Positions 1 through 9,452 of a stretch of DNA of 64,000 nucleotides are shown here, one piece after another. The stretch covers positions 83,223 to 147,222 of the forward strand of contig JAFRCW010000040.1 of assembly GCA_017404145.1 (NCBI GenBank), given 5' to 3'. A model generated the notes under the pieces. That model saw only the letters and a list, made by a program, of their open reading frames with translations. It searched no databases and had not been told where the DNA came from. Numbering within the stretch: position 1 is the first letter of the stretch; every line of letters starts with the position of its first letter. The position numbers and the translations under genes are program-made. This DNA comes from Ruminococcus sp. Its GTDB lineage: Bacteria; Bacillota; Clostridia; Oscillospirales; Acutalibacteraceae.

Positions 1-627
1 GCAGAGAGTTACGATCGCGCCGACAATCACCAATGTATAGGTATAGTGATTTTCTCCGACAGAGAACAGAATATGCGATTTTTCGGGATCAAAAACGTTC
101 TGCGCCGCAGAGGTGATCCCGTGGATCTGGGTGATAGTGCCGATGCCCAAGAGTCCCGCGCCGACGCCGAAGAAGGCGAAGAGCTTTGCGAGCCATTTGA
201 ACTTCTTGCCCATACCGTTTTCGATATAATAGAACGGACCGCCCAAGAAGTGACCGCCGCCCTTGTCGACACGGTATTTGATCGCGAGCAGTCCCTCGGC
301 GTATTTGGTCGCCATCCCGAAGAACGCGGCGATCAGCATCCACAACAGCGCGCCCGGACCTCCGGCGGAGATCGCGGTGGCGACGCCGACAATATTGCCG
401 GTGCCGATGGTGGCGGAGAGCGCGGTGCATAACGCGCCGAAGGAGGAGATCTCTCCCTTGCCGCCTTCCTCGTTCTTCACCATAAATTTCAGCGCCTTGG
501 GCAGATGGAACACCTGAACAAGCCCCGTGCGGAATGTCAGATACACCCCCGTCGCGAGGATCAGTATGATCAGCGGCCAGCCCCATATGTAATTGTCTAT
601 TGCGGTAACAACAGAATCAAAGGTCAT
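1..627 (-). CDS. Sodium:alanine symporter (AGCS family), N-terminal part
   Basis: The reverse strand from 627 to the window edge is open for 209 codons with no stop, so only the N-terminus is present. It begins MTFDSVVTAIDNYIWGWPL and carries the AGCS hallmarks: a hydrophobic first helix, LTFRTGLVQ-like, then ALSATIGTGNIVGVATAI, and a GGPGALLWM loop followed by KYAEGLLAIKYR. The family imports alanine or glycine with sodium through the inner membrane. The start is supported by an AAGGA site about 9 bases upstream. It is transcribed divergently from lepA. The C-terminal half lies outside the window. Family assignment is from sequence motifs; the substrate is inferred. Confidence 0.9.
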   Translation of the reverse strand, partial: MTFDSVVTAIDNYIWGWPLIILILATGVYLTFRTGLVQVFHLPKALKFMVKNEEGGKGEISSFGALCTALSATIGTGNIVGVATAISAGGPGALLWMLIAAFFGMATKYAEGLLAIKYRVDKGGGHFLGGPFYYIENGMGKKFKWLAKLFAFFGVGAGLLGIGTITQIHGITSAAQNVFDPEKSHILFSVGENHYTYTLVIVGAIVTLC

Positions 628-805
628 AGTTCATTATCCTTGCGGTTGTTCAAAGCTCTTGGTTTGTGATGGTTTATATTATCTCCTTCGTCAGAGAAAC
701 CGAAGCGTCATTCTATGTAATAATTATACCATAAAAAGCTGACGGCGGCAACAACTATTCCCAAAGGAGAAAGAAACGCTTATCGAAATACTGTATAAAA
801 TTTTA

Positions 806-834
806 TTGCGTTCTTTTTTGAACTATGATACAAT
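806..834 (+). promoter_or_regulatory. Sigma-A promoter upstream of lepA
   Basis: TTGCGT (806-811) and TACAAT (829-834) are separated by 17 bases, about 30 bases upstream of the lepA start. Read from sequence only. Confidence 0.6.
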
Positions 835-864
835 AAACTGAAATCTAATGTTCAGGTGAGAACT

Positions 865-2676
865 ATGCCTTTTTCTCAGGATAAAATACGCAATTTCAGC
901 ATTGTCGCGCATATCGACCACGGCAAGAGTACCCTTGCCGACCGTATCCTGGAGCTGACTGATTCTGTCGCTAAGCGCGATATGGAGGATCAGCTTCTCG
1001 ATGATATGGAGCTTGAGCGCGAGCGCGGCATCACGATCAAAAGCCACGCCGTTACCTTGGAATACAAAGCCGACGACGGCGAGACCTATCTCTTCAACCT
1101 GATCGACACCCCGGGGCACGTGGACTTTAACTATGAAGTCAGCCGTTCTCTCGCCGCCTGCGAGGGAGCGATCCTCGTCGTAGACGCGTCGCAGGGGATC
1201 GAAGCGCAGACCTTGGCGAATACCTATCTCGCGATCGACGCGGGACTTGAGGTTGTGCCGGTCATCAACAAGATCGATCTGCCCTCCGCGGAGCCGCAGA
1301 GGGTAATCACTGAGATCGAGGACATCATCGGTATCCCCGCCGAGGACGCGCCGCAGGTTTCCGCCAAGGCGGGTATCAACATCCGCGCGGTGCTCGAAAA
1401 AGTCGTTTCCGATATTCCCGCCCCCGAGGGCGATATCAATGCTCCCCTCAGGGCGATGATTTTTGACTCGATTTATGACTCCTACAAGGGCGTTATCATT
1501 TATGTCAGACTGAAAGAAGGTCAGATCCATGTCGGCGACGAGTTCAAGCTGATGGCGACGGGTTCTACCTTCAATGTGGTGGAGTGCGGCTATATGCGCG
1601 CGACTTCCTTAGAGCCGAAAGAGGGCTTATATGCCGGCGAGGTCGGTTATATCACCGCGTCGATCAAGAGTCTTTCCGACGCGCAGGTGGGCGACACCGT
1701 TACCCTGACGAAGGATCCCGCTAAAATGCCGCTTCCGGGCTACCGTGCGGTACAGAGTATGGTGTTCTGCGGCATCTATCCCGTCGACGGCGCGCGATAC
1801 GGCGACCTCAGAGACGCTCTGGAGAAATTAAAGCTCAACGACGCTTCGCTTTCCTTTGAGCCGGAGACCTCGGTAGCGTTAGGCTTCGGCTATCGCTGCG
1901 GTTTCCTCGGACTTTTGCATATGGAGATCATTCAGGAGCGCTTGGAAAGAGAATATAATCTCGATCTGATCACCACCGCGCCCTCTGTTAACTACCGGAT
2001 CACCCTGACCTCCGGTGAAGTGCAGATGATCTCGAACCCGACGAACTTCCCCGATCCCGGCAGTATCGCCGAAGCGGAAGAGCCCGTCACCGACGCGCAT
2101 ATCTATTCTCCCGCGGACTATGTCGGCAACATCATGGAGCTGTGTCAGGATCGCAGAGGCTCCTTCATCGGGATGGACTATATCGACGCAGATCGTGTGG
2201 ATATCCACTATGAGCTGCCGCTCGCGGAGATCATCTACGACTTCTTCGACACGCTCAAATCCCGCACCAGAGGCTACGCGTCCTTCGACTATGAGTTTAA
2301 GGAGTACCGTCCCTCCAAGCTCGTCAAGCTCGATATTATGCTTAACGGCGAGGTGGTGGACGCGCTGTCCTTTATTATCCATTCGGACAAAGCATATCCC
2401 AGAGCGCGCAAGATGGCGGAGAAGCTCAAGGAGAACATCCCGCGTCAGCTCTTCGAAGTACCGATCCAAGCCTGTATCGGCGGCAAGATCATCGCCCGAG
2501 AGACCGTCAAAGCGATGCGCAAGGACGTTCTTGCCAAGTGCTACGGCGGCGACATCACCAGAAAGAAAAAGCTGCTTGAGAAGCAGAAGGAAGGCAAGAA
2601 GCGTATGCGTCAGCTCGGTACCGTAGAGGTTCCGCAGGAGGCGTTTATGGCGGTGCTCAAGCTCGATACCGACTGA
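865..2676 (+). CDS. lepA: Elongation factor 4 (LepA), ribosome-associated GTPase
   Basis: This 603-residue protein has the usual LepA length. The GTPase motifs are clear: AHIDHGKST (P-loop, near residue 15), ERGITIK (switch I), DTPGHVDF (G3) and NKIDLP (G4). The LepA-specific C-terminal region ends in the basic, lysine-rich segment [20 protein letters not shown]. LepA acts on stalled or mistranslocated ribosomes in the cytoplasm. An in-frame GTG lies nine bases upstream at 856, but AGGTGAG ahead of ATG 865 is better read as the ribosome site, so ATG 865 is chosen. It is monocistronic, with its own promoter and a strong terminator. Confidence 0.98.
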   Translation: MPFSQDKIRNFSIVAHIDHGKSTLADRILELTDSVAKRDMEDQLLDDMELERERGITIKSHAVTLEYKADDGETYLFNLIDTPGHVDFNYEVSRSLAACEGAILVVDASQGIEAQTLANTYLAIDAGLEVVPVINKIDLPSAEPQRVITEIEDIIGIPAEDAPQVSAKAGINIRAVLEKVVSDIPAPEGDINAPLRAMIFDSIYDSYKGVIIYVRLKEGQIHVGDEFKLMATGSTFNVVECGYMRATSLEPKEGLYAGEVGYITASIKSLSDAQVGDTVTLTKDPAKMPLPGYRAVQSMVFCGIYPVDGARYGDLRDALEKLKLNDASLSFEPETSVALGFGYRCGFLGLLHMEIIQERLEREYNLDLITTAPSVNYRITLTSGEVQMISNPTNFPDPGSIAEAEEPVTDAHIYSPADYVGNIMELCQDRRGSFIGMDYIDADRVDIHYELPLAEIIYDFFDTLKSRTRGYASFDYEFKEYRPSKLVKLDIMLNGEVVDALSFIIHSDKAYPRARKMAEKLKENIPRQLFEVPIQACIGGKIIARETVKAMRKDVLAKCYGGDITRKKKLLEKQKEGKKRMRQLGTVEVPQEAFMAVLKLDTD

Positions 2677-2700
2677 TATCTTATCGTATCGGCAGAGAAG

Positions 2701-2730
2701 CAGAAGGTTCATCTGAGCCTTCTGTTTTTT
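2701..2730 (+). terminator. Rho-independent terminator of lepA
   Basis: CAGAAGG pairs with CCTTCTG, and the stem extends to about 10 bp with one wobble around an ATCT loop, followed by TTTTTT. Confidence 0.9.
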
Positions 2731-2798
2731 ACTTTATAGGAAACTGTTCGTTTTCTGTAAAGGTAAAAAAATTATCTTCATTTTACGTCAAAAAACAG

Positions 2799-2827
2799 GT
2801 GACAAACATCACAAGGCGTGCTAGAAT
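2799..2827 (+). promoter_or_regulatory. Probable promoter of the VanZ-like gene
   Basis: GTGACA and TAGAAT sit 17 bases apart, 36 bases before the proposed GTG start. Confidence 0.45.
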
Positions 2828-2862
2828 GAGAACAACTATAAAAAGAACGGATCGGTGTACCT

Positions 2863-3399
2863 GTGCTGAATGAAGTTTTTCATGACGTCTATGTTTCCAA
2901 TATCCTGGCAGTGATCATCGCCATGCCGATTCTGCTTGCGGTATGGTCGGTTTTGAGCGTGCTTTTCAAAGAGAAAACGACGTGGATATGTGTGATCGCT
3001 GTTGCGATCAGTATCGTACTGATTATTTACATTACCGTTTTTTCGAGAGGAGAATCGGAGCCCGGTCTGGATCTGATCCCGTTTTCCTCATTTGTCAGAG
3101 CGCGGACGCAGCCCCATATGTACCGCTCGATGCTGATGAACGTATTCTTGTTTTTCCCTTTAGGTCTTTTTCTTCCTTATCTCATAGAGGGCGGGATCAA
3201 AAGGCGTATTCTGCTGACGGTATCGTGGGGATTATTGCTGTCGGTGACGGTGGAATTGATCCAGCTGATCTTTTCTATCGGCTTATGCGAGACGGACGAT
3301 GTGATCTGCAACACGCTCGGCGCGGCGCTGGGGAGTCTGGCATATCCTTTATCCGTTTTATGGACAAAACGGAAGAACAAAACAGACAAATCAAAATGA
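2863..3399 (+). CDS. VanZ-like family membrane protein
   Basis: A 178-residue protein with about four hydrophobic segments and the VanZ-family pattern: YITVFSR after the second helix, DLIPFSSF, NVFLFFPLGLFLPYL, and SVTVELIQLIFSIGLCETDDVICNTLGA. VanZ of the vancomycin resistance cluster gives low-level teicoplanin resistance, but most chromosomal relatives have no known role. The start is a GTG with only a weak ribosome site, so the exact N-terminus is uncertain. It stands alone between two terminators, and no van genes are nearby, so a resistance role should not be assumed. Confidence 0.9.
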   Translation: MLNEVFHDVYVSNILAVIIAMPILLAVWSVLSVLFKEKTTWICVIAVAISIVLIIYITVFSRGESEPGLDLIPFSSFVRARTQPHMYRSMLMNVFLFFPLGLFLPYLIEGGIKRRILLTVSWGLLLSVTVELIQLIFSIGLCETDDVICNTLGAALGSLAYPLSVLWTKRKNKTDKSK

Positions 3400-3428
3400 G
3401 CCTTTCGGAGGATACCGAGAGGCTTTTT
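3400..3428 (+). terminator. Rho-independent terminator after the VanZ-like gene
   Basis: GCCTTTCGG (3400-3408) pairs with CCGAGAGGC (3415-3423), 9 bp with one T-G pair, followed by TTTTT. Confidence 0.88.
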
Positions 3429-3460
3429 CTGTATGTCATTGTGTTGATGCCGAAAATAGT

Positions 3461-3489
3461 TTGACACAGCCTTGACAAAGTAATATAAT
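3461..3489 (+). promoter_or_regulatory. Promoter of the polysaccharide operon
   Basis: A consensus TTGACA (3461-3466) and TATAAT (3484-3489) with a 17-base spacer lie directly upstream of the capE ribosome site. Confidence 0.8.
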
Positions 3490-3525
3490 GACAATGATAA
3501 TCTATTTGATGAAAAGGTGAGAAAT

Positions 3526-4557
3526 ATGTCGTCGTTTTCAGGAGCAACTTTGATGATTACCGGCGGGACGGGTTCGTTCGGCAATACCGTCCTCAAGCAT
3601 TTTTTGACCGGCGATATCGGTGAGATCCGTATCTTCTCGCGTGATGAAAAGAAACAGGACGATATGCGTCATGATCTGCAGGCTCGCTTTCCCGCGTACG
3701 CCGACAAGGTGAAGTTCTTTATCGGCGACGTCCGCAACGCGCGATCCGTCAAGGACGCGATGTGGGGCGTGGACTATATCTTCCACGCGGCGGCGCTGAA
3801 ACAGGTGCCGTCCTGCGAGTTCTTCCCGATGGAAGCGGTCCGCACCAATGTGGAGGGCACCGATAATGTACTGCACGCTGCGATCGACTGCGGCGTCAAG
3901 CGCGTGGTCTGTCTCTCTACCGATAAGGCGGCTTATCCGATCAACGCGATGGGGATTTCCAAGGCGATGATGGAGCATGTCGTTTCCGCCAACGCCCGCG
4001 TAGCGGCGGAGCGCGGCGGCGCCGTGATCTGCTGTACGCGTTACGGCAACGTGATGTGCAGCCGCGGATCGGTGATCCCGCTGTTCATCGACCAGATCAA
4101 GTCGGGCAGTCCGATCACGATCACCAATCCCGATATGACCCGATTTTTGATGAATCTCGACGAGGCGGTCGATCTCGTGAAGTTCGCTTTTGAACACGCG
4201 AATCCCGGCGATCTCTTTATCTAGAAGGCTGACGCGTCCACCATCGGCGTGCTGGCGCAGGCGGTGCAGAAGCTCTTCGGCGATACCGGCACTCAGATCA
4301 TCGGTACCCGCCACGGGGAGAAGCTGTATGAGACTCTGATGACCCGCGAGGAGCGTCTGCGCTCTGAAGATATGGGCGACTACTTCCGCGTAGCGGCGGA
4401 CAACCGCGATCTTAACTATGATCAATTCGTCGTCAAGGGACAGGTCGAAACCGAAGCGGAGGATTCCTACACCAGCCACAATACCCGGCTGCTGGATGTG
4501 GACGCCACCGTTGAGAAGATCCTGACGACCGATTATGTGAAAGAAGCTTTGAGGTAA
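3526..4557 (+). pseudogene. capE: capE-like UDP-GlcNAc 4,6-dehydratase/5-epimerase, interrupted by an in-frame TAG
   Basis: The reading frame encodes an extended short-chain dehydrogenase with the Rossmann motif TGGTGSFGNTVL, RDEKKQDDMR, HAAALKQVP, a Ser-Thr-Asp-Lys segment (VCLSTDKAAYPINAMG) and RYGNVMCSRGSVIPLF. This is the FlaA1/CapE group that makes the first intermediate toward UDP-L-FucNAc. At 4222-4224 the frame meets TAG, and the same frame then continues open (KADASTIGVLAQA onward) to a normal stop at 4557. Only one codon breaks the gene, and family members usually have Gln there, so CAG to TAG is the simplest change. ATG 3526 has AAAGGTGAG upstream; an in-frame GTG at 3517 is less likely. 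Without readthrough, a 232-residue truncated product would result. Confidence 0.88.
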
Positions 4558-4560
4558 ACC

Positions 4561-5736
4561 ATGAGTGATTTTTCAACTGTAAAATGGAAGGATAACGGCA
4601 AACTGAAACTGATGATCATTGTTGGCACCCGTCCGGAGATCATCCGGCTTTCGGCGGTGATCACAAAGGCGAGAACATATTTTGATACGCTTCTCGTCCA
4701 TACGGGACAGAACTACGACTATACGCTTAACGGCATCTTTTTCAAAGACTTGGCATTGGAGGATCCCGACGTCTATCTTGACGCAGTCGGAAAAGACCTC
4801 GGCGAAACGATGGGTAATATCATCGCGAAGTCCTATCAGCTGATGTCTGAGCTTCAGCCCGACGCCGTACTGGTGCTCGGCGATACCAACTCCTGCCTCT
4901 CCGTCATCGGTGCGAAGCGCCTGCATATCCCGATCTTCCATATGGAGGCGGGCAACCGCTGCAAGGACGAGTGTCTCCCCGAAGAGACCAACCGCCGCAT
5001 CGTGGACATTATCTCCGACGTCAACTTGGCTTACAGCGAGCACGCGCGCCGGTATCTCGCCGACTGCGGGCTTCCGAAGGAGCGCACCTATGTGACCGGC
5101 TCTCCGATGGCGGAGGTACTGCGCAATAATCTCACCCAGATCGAAAGCTCCGGTATTCACGAAAGACTCGGGCTGGAAAAAGGTAAGTATATCCTGCTCT
5201 CCGCTCACCGTGAGGAGAATATAGACACCGAAAAGAACTTTCTCAGCCTGTTCACCGCCATCAATAAAATGGCTCAAAAATACGATATGCCGATCCTGTA
5301 CTCCTGTCATCCGCGCTCGAAGAAGCGTTTGGAAGAGAGCGGATTTGTCCTCGACAGCCGCGTGATCCGGCACGAGCCGTTGGGATTCCACGACTACAAC
5401 TGCCTGCAGATGAACGCCTTCGCGGTGGTGTCTGACAGCGGTACCCTGCCCGAGGAGAGCAGCTTTTTCACAAGTATCGGCAAGCCGTTTCCGGCGGTGT
5501 GTATCAGAACGTCTACCGAGCGTCCCGAGGCGCTGGACAAGGCGTGTTTCATCCTCGCCGGTATTGATGAAAAGAGCCTCCTGCAGGCGGTGGATACCGC
5601 AGTGGAGATGAACAAAAACGGCGGCGTCGGTATCCCCGTTCCCGATTATACCGATGAGAACGTCAGCGATAAAGTCATCAAGATCATCCAGTCTTACACC
5701 GGCGTAGTCAACAAAATGGTGTGGAGAAAAAGCTGA
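4561..5736 (+). CDS. UDP-N-acetylglucosamine 2-epimerase family protein (WecB/CapG-like)
   Basis: A 391-residue GT-B-fold epimerase: VGTRPEIIRLSAVI at the N-terminus, HTGQNYD, VLVLGDTNSCL, PIFHMEAGNRC, the RRIVDIISD loop, and the C-terminal nucleotide site SDSGTLPEESSF. In the CapE-CapG-CapF route this enzyme performs the last epimerisation giving UDP-L-FucNAc. It starts four bases after the capE stop and ends two bases before the next ATG, so it is co-transcribed. With capE broken, its substrate supply in this strain is uncertain. A UDP-GlcNAc/UDP-ManNAc epimerase role is the alternative, but capF two genes on favours the FucNAc pathway. Confidence 0.93.
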   Translation: MSDFSTVKWKDNGKLKLMIIVGTRPEIIRLSAVITKARTYFDTLLVHTGQNYDYTLNGIFFKDLALEDPDVYLDAVGKDLGETMGNIIAKSYQLMSELQPDAVLVLGDTNSCLSVIGAKRLHIPIFHMEAGNRCKDECLPEETNRRIVDIISDVNLAYSEHARRYLADCGLPKERTYVTGSPMAEVLRNNLTQIESSGIHERLGLEKGKYILLSAHREENIDTEKNFLSLFTAINKMAQKYDMPILYSCHPRSKKRLEESGFVLDSRVIRHEPLGFHDYNCLQMNAFAVVSDSGTLPEESSFFTSIGKPFPAVCIRTSTERPEALDKACFILAGIDEKSLLQAVDTAVEMNKNGGVGIPVPDYTDENVSDKVIKIIQSYTGVVNKMVWRKS

Positions 5737-5738
5737 CA

Positions 5739-6872
5739 ATGGTACAAAATAAGAATGCGGAAATGATAACGACAAATAATTATATCGAAAGAGACGCGAC
5801 CGATATCATCAAGGGCGTTGCTCTTGTTTTTATGTTCATTCATCATTTCTTTACGATTCCCGGGTATTATATTGACGGAATATCCTATCCGTATCTGGAA
5901 GATTTCTCTCGTATCTTTTCGGAACCCTTTAAGATCTGTGTGCCGATCTTCGCTTTTTTAACAGGCTATTTTTATGTTTTTACTAAGAAAAAGAATTTGA
6001 AATATTCCCTGAAGAAAGGGACAGATGTTTGGCTCACCTATTTTTGTTTCTTCCTGCTTCTTCTGATACCCGCTGTGGCTCTTGGCTGCTGGGATGCTTC
6101 CGTGAAGAACTTTCTTTTAGAAGCGTTTGCCATATACCGCCCGACGATGAAGTTTTGCTGGTATGTATATTTTTATATCATTGCCATTTTACTGCTTCCG
6201 CTGTACCATCTGGGCGCCAAAAAGCATATTTTGATTGCCGCCGCGTTGGGTTTGGCGCTGCCTGTCTGCGTGACTGCAGTATTAACGGATCGTGTGGGTT
6301 TTCTGAGTGAGAATCTGGTAAAGATGCTTTTTGATATCCTGCAATGGTTCCCGTGTGTTGCGGTCGGGTATATTGTCGCTCAGTATGAATTGTTTGAAAA
6401 ATGGTTCGACTTTTTATTCAAGCGGCATATCAAAGTCAAAGGTATTCGTATCGCGATATATGTGATCCTGATGGGTGTTGCGTTTATGGGAAGATACTTC
6501 ATCCCTTCGGTTTGCTTTAACATCTCGATTTTTACCGTCAGCTTCTCTTGGGATTTTCTGCTGGTTCCGTTTTTCGTATACGGTTTGCTGAATCTTTACT
6601 ACGCTATCCCGTGGAAAAAGATATTGCTGCCGCTGTCGGTGATCGGCAAGTACTCGCTTGGGATGTGGTTTTTCCACAGTATCTTTTTTAACTCCTGTAA
6701 GGAATATACCCAACCGATCCTGTATTTTCCTAAGAATCCGATATTGGTGTTACTGTGGGGCTTGCTGATTTGTTTTGGGATATCGTTTGCTGTGACAAAA
6801 GCGATTGCTCCGCTGCTGAAACTGAAAAACAGATTATTGTTCAGGGATAAAAAATCTTTTTCGGAGAGATAA
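5739..6872 (+). CDS. Acyltransferase family 3-like membrane protein
   Basis: About 377 residues with roughly ten hydrophobic segments. The first helix carries DIIKGVALVFMFIHHFFTI, matching the acyltransferase-3 pattern in which a His near the first helix is catalytic, followed by RIFSEPFKICVPIFAFLTGYF. Such proteins O-acetylate or otherwise acylate surface polysaccharide, using a cytoplasmic acyl donor. ATG 5739 directly follows the upstream stop; a GTG at 5721 overlapping the upstream gene is possible. The base composition is more AT-rich than its neighbours, as is common in polysaccharide loci exchanged between strains. The acceptor sugar is unknown. Confidence 0.8.
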   Translation: MVQNKNAEMITTNNYIERDATDIIKGVALVFMFIHHFFTIPGYYIDGISYPYLEDFSRIFSEPFKICVPIFAFLTGYFYVFTKKKNLKYSLKKGTDVWLTYFCFFLLLLIPAVALGCWDASVKNFLLEAFAIYRPTMKFCWYVYFYIIAILLLPLYHLGAKKHILIAAALGLALPVCVTAVLTDRVGFLSENLVKMLFDILQWFPCVAVGYIVAQYELFEKWFDFLFKRHIKVKGIRIAIYVILMGVAFMGRYFIPSVCFNISIFTVSFSWDFLLVPFFVYGLLNLYYAIPWKKILLPLSVIGKYSLGMWFFHSIFFNSCKEYTQPILYFPKNPILVLLWGLLICFGISFAVTKAIAPLLKLKNRLLFRDKKSFSER

Positions 6873-6873
6873 T

Positions 6874-8070
6874 ATGAATATTTTTGTCACCGGCGCAAAG
6901 GGTATGGTCGGACAGGCGCTTGTTGCGAATCTGAAGAATCTTCGCGACGGAAAGAACCGTACCCGTCCCGCGCTGAAGATCGATGAGATCTATGAATATG
7001 ATATTGACTCTACTGAGGCAGAGCTTGACGAATACTGTCGGAAGGCGGATTTTGTATTCAATCTTGCCGGCGTGAACCGTCCGAAGGATAACGCCGAGTT
7101 TATGCAGGGTAATTTCGGCTTCGGCTCAAAACTGCTCGACATGCTGAAACAATACGGCAATAAAGCTCCCGTGATGCTGTCTTCGTCGATTCAGGCGACG
7201 CTGATCGGCCGTTACGGTGAGTCGGATTACGGCAAAAGCAAATTAGCGGGAGAAGAGCTGTTTTTTCAATACGGTGAAGAAAACGGCGTCAAGGTCGCGG
7301 TGTACCGTTTCCCGAACCTGATGGGTCACAGCCGTCCCAATTATAACAGCGCGGTTTCGACTTTTTGCAACGCGGTGGCGAACGATTTGCCTTTCACTGT
7401 AAACGATCGTAACGCAACTGTAGAATTGCTCTACATAGACGACCTTGTAGAGGCGATGTTTGATTTGCTCGAGGGCAAGGAAAAGCGCTGTGAGTATGAC
7501 GGACTTTCTCCCATAGAAAAAGCCGACGGACGCTACTGCTATGTTCCTCTGACCTATAAGGTAACGCTCGGGGAGATCGTCGATTTGCTCGAACAGTTCA
7601 AGGCACAGCATTCCACGCTGATTGTGCCGCCGATACCCGACGGCAGCTTTGCGAAGAAGCTCTACAGTTTATATCTGAGTTATTTGCCGGCTTCGGATTT
7701 CAAATTCCCGCTTAAGATGAACTGCGACGACCGCGGTTCGTTTACGGAATTGTTAAAGACTTCCGATCACGGTCAGTTTTCCGTCAATATCTCTAAGCCC
7801 GGGATCACCAAGGGTCAGCACTGGCACAACTCTAAGTGGGAGTTTTTCATCGTCGTATCGGGCAAAGCTCTGATCGAAGAGCGCAATATCTACACGAACG
7901 AGAAGGTCAGCTTTGAGGTCAGCGGTGAAAAAATAGAAGCCGTTCATATGATTCCCGGCTGGACGCATAACATCATCAACCTCAGCGACACCGAGAACCT
8001 CGTCACCCTGATGTGGGCGAACGAGCAGTTCGACCCCTCTCATCCGGACACGTTCTATGAACCGGTGTAA
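6874..8070 (+). CDS. capF: CapF-like bifunctional reductase/epimerase (SDR plus cupin)
   Basis: A 398-residue protein of two domains. Residues 1 to about 250 form a short-chain dehydrogenase with NIFVTGAKGMVGQALV, FNLAGVNRP, a Tyr-Gly-Lys-Ser-Lys active site (SDYGKSKLAGEE) and YRFPNLMG. Residues about 275-398 form a cupin with GITKGQHWHNSKWEFFIVVSG. This architecture is that of S. aureus CapF, where the cupin epimerises C3 and the SDR reduces C4 in UDP-L-FucNAc synthesis. It starts one base after the previous stop and is the last gene of the operon. Assignment is strong because both domains and both partner genes are present. Confidence 0.93.
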   Translation: MNIFVTGAKGMVGQALVANLKNLRDGKNRTRPALKIDEIYEYDIDSTEAELDEYCRKADFVFNLAGVNRPKDNAEFMQGNFGFGSKLLDMLKQYGNKAPVMLSSSIQATLIGRYGESDYGKSKLAGEELFFQYGEENGVKVAVYRFPNLMGHSRPNYNSAVSTFCNAVANDLPFTVNDRNATVELLYIDDLVEAMFDLLEGKEKRCEYDGLSPIEKADGRYCYVPLTYKVTLGEIVDLLEQFKAQHSTLIVPPIPDGSFAKKLYSLYLSYLPASDFKFPLKMNCDDRGSFTELLKTSDHGQFSVNISKPGITKGQHWHNSKWEFFIVVSGKALIEERNIYTNEKVSFEVSGEKIEAVHMIPGWTHNIINLSDTENLVTLMWANEQFDPSHPDTFYEPV

Positions 8071-8090
8071 TGATCCTAATATATAGAAAG

Positions 8091-8125
8091 AAACACTCTG
8101 TTGAATTCGTTTCAACAGAGTGTTT
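8091..8125. terminator. Bidirectional terminator between capF and mutY
   Basis: A perfect 15-bp stem (AAACACTCTGTTGAA with its complement) and a short loop, T-rich on both strands, sits between the convergent genes. Confidence 0.9.
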
Positions 8126-8129
8126 TTGG

Positions 8130-9161
8130 TTATTTCAGCAGTTTTAAAAAAGCGGTCGGCAGGGGGTAGTCGCTGCGAAGTTCTTCTTCGGTGACCCATA
8201 TGAAGCGGTTGTTTTCGGAGGTTGTGCTGACACGGTATCCTTTCATATACCAGTCGATATGAGTGAAAATGTGCTTTGCGTCTTTGATAAAAGTAATGTT
8301 GTCCGCATCGAGATCCCATTCCTTCATTTTTTTATGAAGTGATTTTTCACTGTGAAACCCCTCAATGTTCGGCAGCTGGTACATCCCCGGGAGCAAGCCT
8401 TTATCGGGACGCTTCTCTATGGCGACGCGGTTATCACGAGAGCGGATGAAGAACACGGACTTGTTCTCTTTTTTTCGCTTCACTTTTTTGATCCGTACGG
8501 GAAGTTCTTCGGTGAGATGTTCCCGATATGCGGCGCAGTATTCACGGATAGGACAGTTCTCGCAGGATGGCGCACCGTTCGGCAGACAGACGGTCTCTCC
8601 CAGCTCCATCAGCGCTTCGTTGAACGCTCCCGCTTGATCGGGCATGATCTCCAGCAATTCGGAAAATACCCTTTTTTTGGTTTCGGGGAGAAGGACGTTT
8701 TCTCTGTTTTTCCTGATGCGGGCGATCACGCGCAGGACATTTCCGTCTACCGCGGGGACTTTTTCATCAAAACAGATCGACGCGATCGCCGCCGCGGTGT
8801 AGTCGCCGATCCCGCTGAGTTTTCTGAGCTGATCGAAGGATTTGGGAAAGACGCCGCCGTATTCGGTCATGATAGTGATCGCCGCTTTTTTGAGATTCCT
8901 CGCGCGGCTGTAGTAGCCGAGCCCCTCCCAGAGCTTTAACAGCGCGTCGTCGTTGATCTCGCTCAGGCTTTTGACGTCGGGGAGCGCTGTGATAAAGCGG
9001 GCATAGTAGCTCTTGACCGCTTCAATTCTAGTCTGCTGGAGCATAATCTCCGAGATCCAGACGCGATAAGGATCTCGCCCCTCCCGCCACGGCAGGGGTC
9101 TTTTGTTCTCTTCAAACCACTGTATCAGCGGTTTGGTGATTGCTTTCAGTGATTGTGACAT
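8130..9161 (-). CDS. mutY: A/G-specific adenine DNA glycosylase (MutY)
   Basis: MutY removes adenine mispaired with 8-oxoguanine. Visible features in order: PLPWREGRDPYRVWISEIMLQQTR with the catalytic Glu, the helix-hairpin-helix LSGIGDYTAAAI followed by VDGNVLRV with the catalytic Asp, and an iron-sulphur cluster loop with spacing C-x7-C-x2-C-x5-C (CLPNGAPSCENCPIREYC). A NUDIX-like C-terminal domain that recognises 8-oxoG follows (LPGMYQLPN). Two adjacent ATG codons at 9164 and 9161 are possible; 9161 gives the better spacing from GGAG. It is a single-gene unit with its own promoter, convergent with the capsule operon. Confidence 0.96.
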   Translation of the reverse strand: MSQSLKAITKPLIQWFEENKRPLPWREGRDPYRVWISEIMLQQTRIEAVKSYYARFITALPDVKSLSEINDDALLKLWEGLGYYSRARNLKKAAITIMTEYGGVFPKSFDQLRKLSGIGDYTAAAIASICFDEKVPAVDGNVLRVIARIRKNRENVLLPETKKRVFSELLEIMPDQAGAFNEALMELGETVCLPNGAPSCENCPIREYCAAYREHLTEELPVRIKKVKRKKENKSVFFIRSRDNRVAIEKRPDKGLLPGMYQLPNIEGFHSEKSLHKKMKEWDLDADNITFIKDAKHIFTHIDWYMKGYRVSTTSENNRFIWVTEEELRSDYPLPTAFLKLLK

Positions 9162-9189
9162 CATATTCTCCGTCAAATTTTCTGTGTCT

Positions 9190-9218
9190 ATTATACCAGA
9201 TATGACAGGATTTGCAAA
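9190..9218 (-). promoter_or_regulatory. Promoter of mutY
   Basis: On the minus strand, TTTGCA and TATAAT are 17 bases apart, and TGG immediately before the -10 makes an extended -10 element. Confidence 0.7.
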
Positions 9219-9452
9219 GAAAATGCAAAGAAACCCTTGCTTTTCCAAATAAAATTGTTATTTTTTGTATAATTCTTTTATCGTATTGCATTTTTATTTT
9301 TCATATGTTATTTTAAAATAGAATAGGTAGATATAGCCTCTGTTACAAACACAACATATTGCTGTCCTTATAGGATGACAGACAGAAAGACACAATATGC
9401 TATTTGTTATCGGAGCGGGATATCCGGAATACTTTCCTTAGGAGGGAATTGT

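Noticed and set aside
3538..4479. Long minus-strand open frame opposite capE
   Set aside because: Codon-shadow frame of a GC-rich coding region; no ribosome site and no recognisable domain, whereas the plus strand gives a clear SDR.
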